A model generated the notes under the pieces. That model was not told where the DNA came from, searched no databases, and saw only the letters and a list, made by a program, of their open reading frames with translations. A stretch of DNA of 64,000 nucleotides from positions 4,835 to 68,834 of the forward strand of contig KB310970.1 of the NCBI GenBank assembly GCA_000328365.1. Direction: 5' to 3'. Origin of the DNA: Capitella teleta. Lineage: Eukaryota > Annelida > Polychaeta > Capitellidae. The position numbers were made by a program, and so were the translations under genes. Every line of letters starts with the position of its first letter. Position 1 is the first letter of the stretch. This document shows positions 11,196 through 23,478 of the stretch, in pieces.

Positions 11196-12429
11196 TCATC
11201 ATTGTCATAATTATTCATCCATACTCTGAGCCCTTCGTTGTTGTGTAGGAGATAAGATTACCCAACACTGGACTGACGTAGGATCCTGCAAACCTTAACA
11301 TACAAGTTTCACAGGGAATGCCCGAAATTATGGACATAGAAGTGAAGCGGAAGTCTGTCTGTAAAGGTATGACGTTACATTTTACATTGATGCCCGTATG
11401 CGATCACATTATGCATGCCATCATTTTTTTCACAGTGAAATTCTCTGATGTGGAGACAATTATCTAAAAGAATAGCTTCGCTGTTTATTGAATGGCGCCA
11501 TGACCTGTTCACAATTCTACATAATGCAACGATGGTCTCTTTATCTGATCCCACACGGGTTAAGAATAATGTATAATGTATTATACTTATCAATGAATTC
11601 ATAGTTATGTTTCCTATGCTCTACATATACGGACAATACTGTGAGTTCATTCCACTGAATATTGTAAATCTGCTTTGAATGTGTTATCAAATTTCCAGGT
11701 GTGCAGGATCTTATTCTTTTTGACATGATTTCAAGCGGAATAAAGAATGCCCTGTACACATTGACATGTTAATGCGAGTGGTGTGCGATCGCGAAGACAA
11801 CGCAATCAGATGAACTTCTGAACAAACATAATGGAATGCAAATGTTGCAAAATATAAGGCTTGGTTTGATTTTAGGAGATACGTATTAGTAATCCAGTCA
11901 CAATTACACCCGCAAATGAAATATGTAATACCTCGCTCATCCTATGATGATATGAAAAAAAAAAAGAAAAAAAAAAAAGGGTATTTTTACTTTGCGTAAT
12001 GTTTATCCTGCGACTTGTTTTGCAACACTTTCTCAGAAATGCGCAGCGCCATTGTAAAATGCAAATCATCAACATGGAGTAGATTACCTTTGACCCACTC
12101 AGTGTATGCGGTTGAAATGAACAATGGCTCACAAAACTGGTGAATCCCTTCAAAAATCATGGCCTGGCCCCAGGTCAGCAGAAATCCAGAGATTCAATTT
12201 TTTGACATTGATCTCTCACTAAGCATAAATAAATACTCTAAATGGAGACCATTATATCTGTTTATCGAATGATCAAAACTTCTCCATAATTACCACCTCA
12301 AAGAAACCGCGAAATCCTGCGAAATAAAACTGCTAATTGAAATTCGTTTCATGGCTATATCAAGGGTCGGATAATCTCCTGATTTCATTTTTTCTCCCTT
12401 GATACTAGAGAACAAGATGTCTGAGGACT
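11196..12429. other. No gene recognised
   Basis: AT-rich. Includes an A-rich run at 11955-11979. A ~70-bp segment (about 11992-12060) resembles 31917-31985 (shared TTTGCGTAAT and AACACTTTCTC), an old dispersed repeat. Confidence 0.5.
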
Positions 12430-13371
12430 TCCTCGTATGGAAGGCCAGAAGGGTCATAACCCAGAATTAGTTCACGGAGCATTTAATTGCTCCGCGAAGC
12501 AATTTGGAATTAGTTCACGGAGCATTTAATTGCTCCGCGGAGCAATTCAGAGTACTGCTCCGCTATCATTGGTTTGCCATGCAGCCAATCGGCTTGCGCC
12601 TTGTATTGGCGGTGTTCCCGCCACTCAGCCCCAATGCGTAAAGGCAACAAATAATGAGTTGTCAGCGGCGGCACCTCCAGCAAGTAAAATGTTGACGCAC
12701 AGATCAACTTCGCGGCGAACACCTTGGAGAAATACCACCGGATTTGCGGCCATGCTAGCTATCTGGCTATCAGCTGCTGATAACCTGACAATTTCTGACA
12801 ACTTAATTGCAGACTAACACAAAGAAACAAGTCAAACAACTATAAAATTTCCGATGCCTCGCAGACTCGGCATTATCATTGTAGCGAACTGAAAGGGGGT
12901 GAAAACAAAACATAAATCCTGTCACGGCCTGTGATTGGTTGGAATTAGTGCGCGGATCATTTCAGAGCACGTGGAGGGAGGGAATTGTTCCGCGGACTAA
13001 TACGAATTAGTCCGTGGATCAATTCATTGCTCCGCGGAGCAATTAAATGCTCCGTGAACTAATCCTACGTTACGACCCTTCTGGCCTTCCATATCCTCGT
13101 ACGCATTGGATATCTACGCTGCTTCAACAAGCGATCCTGTCGTCTCCGAATTCCGGTGATCACTCGTAAGAAAGACCCAGGAGGAAGGAGGAAAACCCAG
13201 GACTCGCGAGGGGAAAGCCATAAATATTTCTACCCAACACCTGCACTATCGTTCAGTAAACTAAATGCAGACTGCAACCCATGTAAGGCGACGTCGTCAC
13301 GAGAAAGCATATTTTGTGTTTTCATTCGGACAATGACGCAATCGACGAAGCGGCCGAACAACGAAGGTCCG
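12419..13371 (+). pseudogene. Open frame interrupted by the TCCTCG transposon (hypothetical)
   Basis: If the element and one duplication copy are removed, ATG at 12419 opens a frame that runs MSEDFLVRIGYLRCFNKRSC and onward to a stop near 13371, about 98 codons. The right-hand part alone (13156-13371) is open for 72 codons and Lys/Arg/Ser-rich. I recognise no domain. It may be a small host gene, an old repeat, or chance. Confidence 0.2.
12436..13093. mobile_element. Non-autonomous DNA transposon, TCCTCG target duplication
   Basis: TIRs begin TATGGAAGGCCAGAAGGGTC at both ends, with TTAGTTCACGGAGCATTTAA and the palindrome GCTCCGCGGAGC just inside. TCCTCG flanks each end (12430-12435, 13094-13099), a 6-bp duplication. 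Length is 658 bp. Variants of TTAGTNCRCGGANCAATT recur at both ends, giving a subterminal binding-site array. A 6-bp duplication is unusual: hAT uses 8, Harbinger 3, mariner 2. It points to a less common superfamily such as Dada, or to a mis-set boundary. No transposase is present. Confidence 0.85.
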
Positions 13372-14489
13372 TAGGGCCATTGACTGCACCAGAGATTCCA
13401 ATCTTTGTGACCCAATTATTTCTGATTTTGTTATTGTTGGAATTTTTACATCGTCTTATAGTTTAAATTTTGACGACGGGTCAAATTCTAACCCCGTTAA
13501 CTCGAATTTGAAGGGACCAGCGAAAACACTTCGACGAAGAGGGTTTTCGACGAAGAGGGGTTTTCGAATTCTCAACATTTTGGTAACGTTATGATCTATG
13601 AGATGACGTTATGATAGCGTATTGATCTCAAATTACGTTATGAGAGCGTAATGACCTACCCTTGAACACTTTAAAGCTGGCAACACATGAACAAAAAAAA
13701 CTTAAAACGATTTGTTTGCGTTGTTTACTACAAAATATACAAAATCGGCCTCAAAGAGGGGGATATTCTTTGTTCTTGTATTTTCAAATGTACATATTTG
13801 AGGTGAGCTAAGTCAGTACTTCGCCTCCGATTTTCCTCACAATCGTATGTTTATAGTTGATTCAGATGTGTGACAAGTTGACAAATAACATATCCAAGCC
13901 AGAGAATGTTTAAAATCTTCTTGAGAAATTACATTCGGAAGTGTTAGCTCCGAAGGAAGAACATCTCCCTGTAATGTTTTTTTTTATTATGAAGAGATAT
14001 GTCCGTACATTATCCGGTCGGGCTGACCGGAACATGCCCTGCATTCTGCCGTGATCAATGCGCTTCCCTTTTCCTGATGAATGCAAATAATCAGCATAAT
14101 AAACACTGACATAGCCTGCCATTACTTGCATTACCCACGATGACATTCACACACACGTGGATGCCTTTTAAAGGGAACAGAATGTGAGGAGACATTTCTG
14201 CCACCTGCCCCCCTTATCATTGATTCCTGACATACCAACCTAGTGAAGGTTGCAGGCATGAAATTTTGTTTATGGATTCATATATTTCAATAAAACTGAC
14301 CGAAGTCAAGGCTATCAGCTCTGAAATAAAACAACTGAAATGACATGGCCGTGATTGTCTTCTTGGGTAAGAGCCAGAAAGTTGATGCGCAATTCGATAT
14401 ATTATATCCATATAGTGTTTGCATGCATATACCATTTAACTTTGGAGACCGGCGTGATAGTATTTCGGCATTTCGGCAACTGGAGGGCC

Positions 14490-14524
<35 letters not shown>

Positions 14525-15522
14525 AACAGAAAAACCCCATAAAAAAAACCCGAAAACGTGTCGATGCCTTGTCGGTAGATGAGGTGCGTTTCCCCATTTA
14601 CACCATATATGTGCTCCAATTGACTTATTTATCGTTTATTTGACTTGGTTTAAATTCAATTTGTTTAATATTTTTATAACGTGGAGTAGGTGAGGTGCAC
14701 CATATTAGTCACTCTCGGGCCACGTGTTTTGGATCATGACAACATATTCAAGGGTGTCCGTAAATGTCCGTAAATATATCACGAGGATAAAATGAAGATC
14801 ACATGCAATACTCTTCACAACACATTCTGCACGTGTCAGGCTACCTCCATAATTAATTGTGAGGACGAAATCATGTTTATCACAACACATCATGGTGTCA
14901 TTGACTGAATATCAGAAGTTGCAATCGGAATCCAACTTCCCAATTAAAATGTTGACACACACGAGGCGACATCAAACAGGAAGCCATTAGTTGTTGCTTG
15001 GAACCTTTAATGCATCCTTGGCCTATATCCGGTCTATTTTTATCACATTTCTAAGTGACTGCAATTTCGCGCCTTCCTCTTTCGGCTTTGTTTTCCGCTC
15101 GTTTGAAACCGAATATTAGGATCCGGCCTTGGATCTAGTTTTTTATTAGTGCACGAGAGTAACGTCACTTGAATGAGTTTACGAGAATGCAACCGGATCC
15201 GATGGTTTGCCGTTTCAGAGAATCGGGTGAGTTTGTTCTTCAGCAAACGACTAAATTCGTGATTTGACTGAATTGGAGCGCTACGCCGCAGTACGCCATT
15301 ACAGCAGAAATTCACAAATTTTAGTTTTATTGCAAAACTGTATCGAAGGTTCCCTTTGGCAATTAATAAAGCAATGAAGTATTATTTTAAGGTTGCTCAT
15401 ATATACCTGAGTTGCATCTATCGTATCGTGGTAGACAGCAGTAGTTTTGATTGCCTTGACATTAAACAGTGCCGCGGTACTTTTATTCATCGTTAATCGA
15501 ATCGAAGGTGCTTTGTGTTGGG
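13100..15522. other. No gene recognised
   Basis: Contains three spaced ACGTTATGA words at 13587, 13605 and 13634, an A-run at 14493-14523, and no coding region that I can support. Ends at an assembly gap. Confidence 0.5.
14493..14523. repeat. Poly(A) run
   Basis: About 30 A residues preceded by GGCCAAGT. No retrotransposon sequence is recognised upstream. Confidence 0.9.
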
Positions 15523-16369
15523 NNNNNNNNNNNNNNNNNNNNNNNNNNNNNNNNNNNNNNNNNNNNNNNNNNNNNNNNNNNNNNNNNNNNNNNNNNNNNN
15601 NNNNNNNNNNNNNNNNNNNNNNNNNNNNNNNNNNNNNNNNNNNNNNNNNNNNNNNNNNNNNNNNNNNNNNNNNNNNNNNNNNNNNNNNNNNNNNNNNNNN
15701 NNNNNNNNNNNNNNNNNNNNNNNNNNNNNNNNNNNNNNNNNNNNNNNNNNNNNNNNNNNNNNNNNNNNNNNNNNNNNNNNNNNNNNNNNNNNNNNNNNNN
15801 NNNNNNNNNNNNNNNNNNNNNNNNNNNNNNNNNNNNNNNNNNNNNNNNNNNNNNNNNNNNNNNNNNNNNNNNNNNNNNNNNNNNNNNNNNNNNNNNNNNN
15901 NNNNNNNNNNNNNNNNNNNNNNNNNNNNNNNNNNNNNNNNNNNNNNNNNNNNNNNNNNNNNNNNNNNNNNNNNNNNNNNNNNNNNNNNNNNNNNNNNNNN
16001 NNNNNNNNNNNNNNNNNNNNNNNNNNNNNNNNNNNNNNNNNNNNNNNNNNNNNNNNNNNNNNNNNNNNNNNNNNNNNNNNNNNNNNNNNNNNNNNNNNNN
16101 NNNNNNNNNNNNNNNNNNNNNNNNNNNNNNNNNNNNNNNNNNNNNNNNNNNNNNNNNNNNNNNNNNNNNNNNNNNNNNNNNNNNNNNNNNNNNNNNNNNN
16201 NNNNNNNNNNNNNNNNNNNNNNNNNNNNNNNNNNNNNNNNNNNNNNNNNNNNNNNNNNNNNNNNNNNNNNNNNNNNNNNNNNNNNNNNNNNNNNNNNNNN
16301 NNNNNNNNNNNNNNNNNNNNNNNNNNNNNNNNNNNNNNNNNNNNNNNNNNNNNNNNNNNNNNNNNNNNN
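15523..16369. other. Assembly gap (847 N)
   Basis: Unsequenced bases. The long X-filled frames crossing it are meaningless. Confidence 0.99.
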
Positions 16370-19248
16370 TCGCTGACGTTTGCCTCCTATACTTCGCAAT
16401 GGAAGCCATTCTCCATAGGCGCAATGCTAACCCCGATATTCGGAATGCATTATTTCCTTACGCTTGCATCCAGGCATGGTGTTTTTGGCACGGAATGCTA
16501 TCAATTGGTGCTATGAGTCAATTGAACATCACTTAAAATTTAGTTCCCCATCCCTTTAATTGTCATGCTCGAAACTCATTTGTCGTGTCCTGAATGATAT
16601 AGCGACATCGAAGATGACCTCTGTTTCGTTTGGAACCATTTTAGATCGTTTATATATCGTTCCACGAAGGAAAATAGACGAAATTTGAATTGACTTTCCA
16701 GGTATGAGTATGTTTGGAGACCATATTGAAATACTTCATTTTTTTTTACGAATCAGAATGGTTTGAAACGAGAAGAGCGCCTGAGATTAAAACATATGGA
16801 AGCATTGTGGGTTTGATATGCCTTAAATGGTGCTAGTCAAAAAAGTTTATTTCGGGATATGCCTAGCATCATTTGCTGCCATTTCAATTTGAACATACAT
16901 GTATATCCCCCTTAAAATAAATTAGGGATATGACAGGAAGAAAGGAAACTTGAATGGATTAATCGCTGTAAAAATGCGTGTGACGCCCGATGTTAATGAT
17001 TGTGATATGAATGTATTGCATTTTTATGGCAAATGTATTATGTTGATCTAATTTTCATCGGATTTGCATTTTGAGTTTTGTGAAAAAGCAATAACCGATG
17101 TGGCTAGTTGTGTTTGTACATTATGTAGTTTGCGCCTTACCTGGTATTGTGTCCCATTGCAGTCCCGATATTGGCGATAGAAGCTAATAATAATATTATA
17201 TGAATGCCGACAGCATTAAACGTGGAATGTTATCTCCCTTTGATAAAGGCGAGGTACATGCCATTTCATTTCGTAATGCCTGACACTTATTAACAACCAA
17301 ATTAGATAATCTGATGATTATACTGGATATCTGAATACGGATCAAGAAAATAGAAAACATGAAAGTCTTGAGCTATATAAATCCAAACTTAACATTGGTT
17401 CTTGATCTGAGAAAACACGATTTTTAAAATGTGCGCATTTATAATTAATCGCTAATTTGCCTAGAGCCAAGCCAGCGGCTTGTAATAACTATATAGTGCT
17501 TGCATTACGGATAATGCAAAGCTTAGGTGACTAGAAGAAATGACACAATTTTAATTGTTGCCTAGCCCTGACTCCCCCATTCATATCCATTTGATTTTCG
17601 TGGTGCCAGGGCGTTTAGAGGGATTTAATATTGAGCTTTCGACATTGCTACTCATTCGTCATTTGTCCGATTACTGTGATTACAGTAATTATACGCTTAG
17701 AGGCAATGAAATGGAGCTACGGAGTTCCACTCGATCAATCTCTTCAAACAGTGAAATTGGTCAACTTATGTCCATTGGTATATGTGACCATGAGGAGAGC
17801 ATCTTAATTCGTCTTCTTTGAGCTGCAGCCATTAGTGATGCCTCTTTGCCTTAAGCGGCTTTGATGTAAAGACGATCATTGCTTGCATAGTGTTATATTA
17901 TGCCCGTGATCGAAGTACGCATTTGATGACTTCCCACAAAGTTCAGCCATGCGACGAGGACACTGGGGATCTATAGGACACTCATTCGGTTGAACATCGG
18001 TTCACTTTTAGCGAAGAAGCGGCAGAATTTTCTATGAGGTTTATGAACCAATTCGACTTTACGGCTCGTTCAAATTTATTGATGCCACAGGAAAGGCATC
18101 CTTGTGGTCGCTATGATTCTAAAAATAGTGCGTGTCTACAGTGTCCAAGTCGTTATGTTTTGGACTATTCACATGCCTCGCCACATTCTCTGCGAACTTT
18201 CACAAATTTTACAATTTATTATATTCCATTTTATTTCATTTATTATAGCAGTGAAATGAAATTAAAATTAAATATTTAAGTCTACCAATTTTCCATCTGA
18301 ACATTTCTTCAATTTAAAACAATTTGTCTACCGGTGCATTATCACACTTTTTTCGTGGATTTTACGGCTTACGAGATCACGAATTAATTTGCCCTAAAAC
18401 TCGTATAGGTAGCGCAACTTTAGTACCACATAACGGCTCCTAAATTACCGGCGTCCTGTATTTAGGCCAGTTGTAATAGGCCAATGACAAAGTCGGCCTT
18501 CCGCGCTTTTGACCATTATTTTTTTGAATTATAGTTTTTAGTGTTGTTACTATTGGCCTTTTCTTCTCTTCGTCATTCGCGTAATCTGCCACCTTCACCT
18601 CATATCCTCAACTCACGACTATCGTGCTGTCATGTTTATATGAGGTCCCTTGACTCCTAACGTCGAGTAGATAACCATTCATGTCAGATTAAGCACAGTT
18701 GTGCAAATTGCAATTTTGCAGCCGGACCATTCACGCTAAACCTAGTGCTTAGGAAACAAATAATGTGAATGAATCCAAGATGCTGTGATGATGCCCACCC
18801 CACATTTTTCTGAGGACGCACTTTTGATGCAATCGCGAGTTATGCGCCCTGCTTGACGGCGTCAATCGGCATTCGACTTCTTTTGGGTTTAGCAAGAGTG
18901 AATTTGTTTTGCGTTATCGAGGTTGCATCGTGATTTTATGACTTGTTATTGTGCGCCAACCAAACAGAGATCATCTCAGACAGTAATGCCTGGTGACAAC
19001 CTCGATTAGACTGTGCCGTTCACAACGACATGATCAATGGCCATGATAGTTCACTGGGTGAGTTTTATAAGAGACCATTTGCCGAATTCTCGTTTGGGAA
19101 TGGTAAGTTAAGGAGATGTGTGGGTTTACTGAAAGCATTTAGTATCGGCGGCGAAGCGTGTCGAAGAAATGCCAAGGCTACTTTTCGTATTCTCATATAT
19201 GACAGTAAAACAGTGGGTTTACACGGGGCTTTAATTAACATGGTTCAG

Positions 19249-19279
<31 letters not shown>

Positions 19280-19489
19280 TGATAACCTAACCTCCTCAGG
19301 TCACTCACACATCTCCCTTACATACCCTTCTCAAAAAGAACGCGCATCAGTCGTTTATATATTCGAAAACGCATAAATACATGTACAATGAAATAGCTCT
19401 TGAAGTCGGTGGCACGGACTTATCATTTTTTTTTTTTTTGTTGTTGGTGGCTTTCTATCATGATGAGGTACTTTCATAACAGTTTTTAG
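16370..19489. other. No gene recognised
   Basis: No protein-like frame could be identified. Contains a poly(A) run at about 19251-19279. Nothing else stands out. Confidence 0.5.
19251..19279. repeat. Poly(A) run
   Basis: About 29 A residues. It lies on the 3' side of no recognisable element in plus orientation. Confidence 0.9.
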
Positions 19490-20335
19490 AATCGCAAATG
19501 TTTGTTAATGATCAGCTTTTGGAAACTTGTTTCAATAGTAGACAATCTTTAGCTTTCTTCATTCTGATCAGCGAGGCAACGTGTTTGCTCCGTGTGTTGA
19601 GCATTTCCCTGTTCGCATCCATTCTTGTCTTCTTCCACATCCTTTTTGCGCTTTCGCCGTTTCATATGAACTTGTTCATCGTACCAGGGTTTCTATCCTC
19701 TCTTTTCGATCTGATTTCCGTAATAGAAGCGTGGGTATGAAGTGATGACGTCACGGCTTTGCTGTACACTGATGGATAATATTCTCCAATCGTTTGGTGT
19801 TAATCTTGGATCAGGACACTGAGGTTTCTTTCCAGGATCTCTGTTGGTGATCAAGAGATCCAGCGCATTATCATTCAGATGCGTTAGTTCATTGATCTGT
19901 TGTGACATATCCAGTGTATCTTAGTTGGTTTCTGAATGTCTTAACATATGAATCATTCTGTCAGTTCTAGGGCAGATTAAAATGGCCCCATTAGATGATA
20001 TCCTTTTGATGTTGAATAAAGAGACTGGTTAAATATTCATCAATGTCGTCTAGGAATTGTGCTGTCGTAAAGTTGTTCTTAGGGTTAGGTGGAGGTCTGT
20101 AGATCAGCGCGATCAGTAGTGGTCTCATTCCATTCACATTCACTATTAAAGTTTCAAATATTTCATGGATGGTTTCAGTGATGATGTTTCATTTTGCATG
20201 TATTTCATTGGAAATGATGATGGCGAGGCCACCCCTCTACTTCGTGATGATTAGGTTTTACGACACGATATCCAGGCATGAGAAAGTCCCAGTCCAGGCA
20301 TTTATGCTTTTTTTCAAGATTGCATGTTTAACATG
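19490..20335 (-). pseudogene. LINE endonuclease-region fragment
   Basis: Read on the minus strand, the order matches the end of an AP-type endonuclease domain of a Jockey/CR1/L2-like ORF2. First comes DWDFLMPGYRVVKP (target-site loop), then EVEGWPRHHH (from the usual RGGGVAI motif). LTHLNDNALDLLITNRDPG is the 'T...LDLILTN' strand, followed by the linker PWYDEQVHMKRRKRKK and ANREMLNTRSKHVASLIRMK. It carries several frameshifts and in-frame stops. The domain nicks target DNA at insertion. No reverse transcriptase part remains. Assignment is by motif order. Confidence 0.65.
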
Positions 20336-22770
20336 CAATACAGATGTATAAGTCATATAACCCAACCACAATGACCGAAGGGAAGGTTGAAATTGTGAAC
20401 GCAATAGCGTCTGTGTGTTAACTTCCAACTAATAGCCACCCATTCATGATTAGCGGGGCACTGATATGTTTTGGGTCATTTGATGAAACGGACCTCATTA
20501 GCTCACCGTGTCTGATTAGGTAAATTGTTGAAAAGAAGCGGATTCATATGCCAGTTAAATAGTGTTAGATCACTTGAACATAGGGTGAGGAGTCCGCTGC
20601 ATTGGAGCAGAGTCAGATATTTCGACCAGGTGATGTTGGATGCATAACAATAAGAGTTGTGCAGACCAGGAAGTGCCACAGGTGTTCATTTTGTGCTTTA
20701 TAATTAGGAATGTATTATTACTTTTACACTAACTGTGTACGTAATGTGTCACTCTGTTGACAGCAGCTATAATAAGTAATTATGCAATTATAATGAAGAA
20801 TAAAAAAAAAAAACAGCGAATTCAGCAACTTATATCCGTGAGTAAAAGATAGTAGACCGGTTCGTTGATAATCTACTTCACCTACTTCAAACTCTTTGTG
20901 TGTACTTTCGGAGATTCTCGCGAAAATTACGTCCGTCGTTATACATGTGGTTCAATATGGAATGGTGACGATTACAAAACGTTGCCCACCTCTGTATGCA
21001 TTTAATTGTTTTGGTGGTCTCCGCTCGCCTAATTCGGAGTAGACACGTGGCTATAATTATACTTAGTATTGCGCTGATAAAAAAACACGCCTTTCTACAG
21101 TATACTATACTGGAATTAGACTGCTTTTACGCATACCTAATTTTATAAAAATGTCTGTTATATATAGTAGAGGTTGTAAACTATAGAATACTATGCATTG
21201 TGTATACAGCTGTTTCAAGGAAGCTTCTTTGGCTGCTTTAAACGGAGTTGCTTTATTATTATAACATATATGTTCTGGATTAACAGGTTGTTATAGCTCC
21301 AGATCCTTGTTTTTAATAGGCCTTTCTCTGTCATTGAAACGATTCTATTTGGACTGATCCATCATTTTCTTCCTTACTGCATTTTCTGTCTACACGTCTG
21401 CAATTTCTTTTCAACACACGTGGTCGTCCAGGCATCTTCGGAAATATAAAACAATCAATTCGGCTGCAATTAGATCTGAGGAATTACTGAAAATGCGGTT
21501 GTTTCTCGCAAAGGAACAAGTGTGATCGGTGGATGATAAACATATGGCGGTTGTGAGTGTTCTCCATACTTATACACTCGTATGACAACGACGCAAACGC
21601 GCGTGCCATCAATCGGCAAGAGTCTAAATCTGGAGTCACTGTTCATCAGAGTTTAGCTTAGCAATTAGCTTTTAGGCACATCATTATTTGATTGCAGATA
21701 ATATAACGTGATTTGAGACGACGGTTAATCATTATAAAATATAGCTTTGATGCATCATAGACAGGCGTAACCGGGTATATAAGCGAAGTATCGCCTTGCT
21801 TTCTACTACTAACTCCAATTAATTTCCAGTTGCATTAAATTATAACACTCATGACAACTTTGGTAAAAATAAGTATCTTTGTGTTTTGTTGAAGAAAACA
21901 AGAGACAAGACGCCATGAGAACGAAGCGGAGCGCCTCAAGGATTTTCGCGTTCTGGAGTTGCATGCATTGTTAGAGAGGAGCAGACATCTTGGTCAGCTA
22001 GGCATGCATCACACGCGTTGATTGTTTTGCTATGCATAGCAATGGCTTGATGCCCTCACAATATTGGTATGATAGTGCACATAATGAGGTATCTATGCCA
22101 AACTCAACTTCCACTTGGCAATAAGTGAGCAATATGCTACTACAGGTTAGTTGATGAATATAGTACGCTGGCTCAACTGTCAGGTGGTCCCTTGGAACTG
22201 TAAGGTGGATTCCGAATGAAAGATTTAAAAATAAATCTCTCTCTCTCCCTCTCTCTCTCTCGCACTCTCTCGCACTCTGGTGCGATGCGTTTGGTATTCA
22301 TGAAATAAGTGTTTCGGCAAACATCTACTTTGTTTCTGGTTTCCATTGTGACAGATTGTTGAATTAATTCTCGGCCATGTCTCGATCTCAGCAGAGCACA
22401 AGGAACAGTATTTGGACACAATGGACCCAGTGCGCAAGGCAGGAAAGCACGAATGCAACGAAGAGCATTTTGATAATACCCAGAGCTGACACAATGACTG
22501 AATTAGCTATCTGACCTATTTTTCATGTTTGATGGCGTTATCTTGCAGATATAACACGGCACCCAAAACACGAGTGCCGTTTTGAACCCACGCTGGCTAT
22601 TTCTCTCCTTTATACTTCCAAATCACGCTGTTCAATCCCACTGAGACTTGAAGTTGGACAAGATATTCATTGAGTTTTCACGCTTTATTTTCATATATTG
22701 CATCGCATTGCATTTTGAGGTGCTCAGCATTCTGCTTCTGATAGGTAATTTGGTTAGAAATGTTTCACGT
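20336..22770. other. No gene recognised
   Basis: Segment 20880-21150 is a diverged relative of the interior of the hAT element at 40477-41449 (shared GACACGTGGC and an upstream TTGG(T/C)GGT block). A TATATAA at about 21776 with a GT-donor-like site after ATGACAACTTTG near 21851 gives a weak promoter-like arrangement. (CT)-rich sequence lies at 22237-22275. Confidence 0.45.
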
Positions 22771-22840
22771 GTCTTTGTGGCGCAGTGGTTAAGAGTTCGC
22801 TCTTCAAATTGGAACGCCGCTAGTTTGAATCCCGTTAGAC
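22771..22840 (+). repeat. tRNA-like sequence, probably the head of a second SINE family
   Basis: GTCTTTGTGGCGCAGTGGTT includes a good A box (TGGCGCAGTGG). A B-box-like AGTTTGAATCCC follows 45 bp later. The ends pair only partly (GTCT with AGAC), and the B box has a mismatch from GGTTCGAATCC. A functional tRNA is therefore unlikely; a diverged tRNA pseudogene or SINE head is more plausible. It differs from the main SINE family of this window. Confidence 0.5.
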
Positions 22841-23196
22841 GGATATTTGATCTCTTATGGGAGTTTTGGTATTTTTATTTAACAACTACAATGTTCATCG
22901 TTCTGATACTTATTGTTATATCAGCGCAATAAACCGTGCTTATATAATCAATATCAGAACGGCTGATATCAGCATATATTTGTCTCTATACAGCACATTG
23001 GTTCCAGTACATGGTCAAACGTATGATAAAAACATTAGCTTTCATCATTATCATGAGAATTGTTCACTCCCTATGAGAGTGATTTTCATCATTCAAAATA
23101 CTATTTTTTCTTTGCAAGCCAAGTACATTCATCGCGGTATGCTTTTGAACAATTTATTTGTTAAGTTCAAACAGGCTATGCACACGTGCTGATATC

Positions 23197-23202
23197 TTTA
23201 TT
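23197..23202 (-). terminator. Candidate polyadenylation signal of the receptor gene
   Basis: AATAAA on the minus strand, about 280 bp past the receptor stop codon, with a second AATAAA near 23151. Position is plausible for a short 3' untranslated region; not proven. Confidence 0.35.
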
Positions 23203-23478
23203 ATTACACTGAAACAAATTCTAAACTTACACAAACCAAAGGAAACGAGAGCAAACAATATCCAAACAAAATTATATCCATGTGAACACTTTGACAAAAT
23301 TTGCCAAAGCAATAATATGCCCAATGACTAAGTATGTGGTTATAGAATAATGACTTCACTCGTAAACAGAAACCACCCTGGACACGAACCGCTAACTGAG
23401 ATAAAAGTATTTGCAATATTCAGCCTTATTCCACATGAGACTAATTCACATAACTTTACTTGGTAGTACGCACAAAGC

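Noticed and set aside
15299-16536. Long frames across 15523-16369
   Set aside because: They are made of N bases.
22771-22840. Functional tRNA gene
   Set aside because: Acceptor ends pair only partly, and the B box deviates; a SINE head or tRNA pseudogene fits better.
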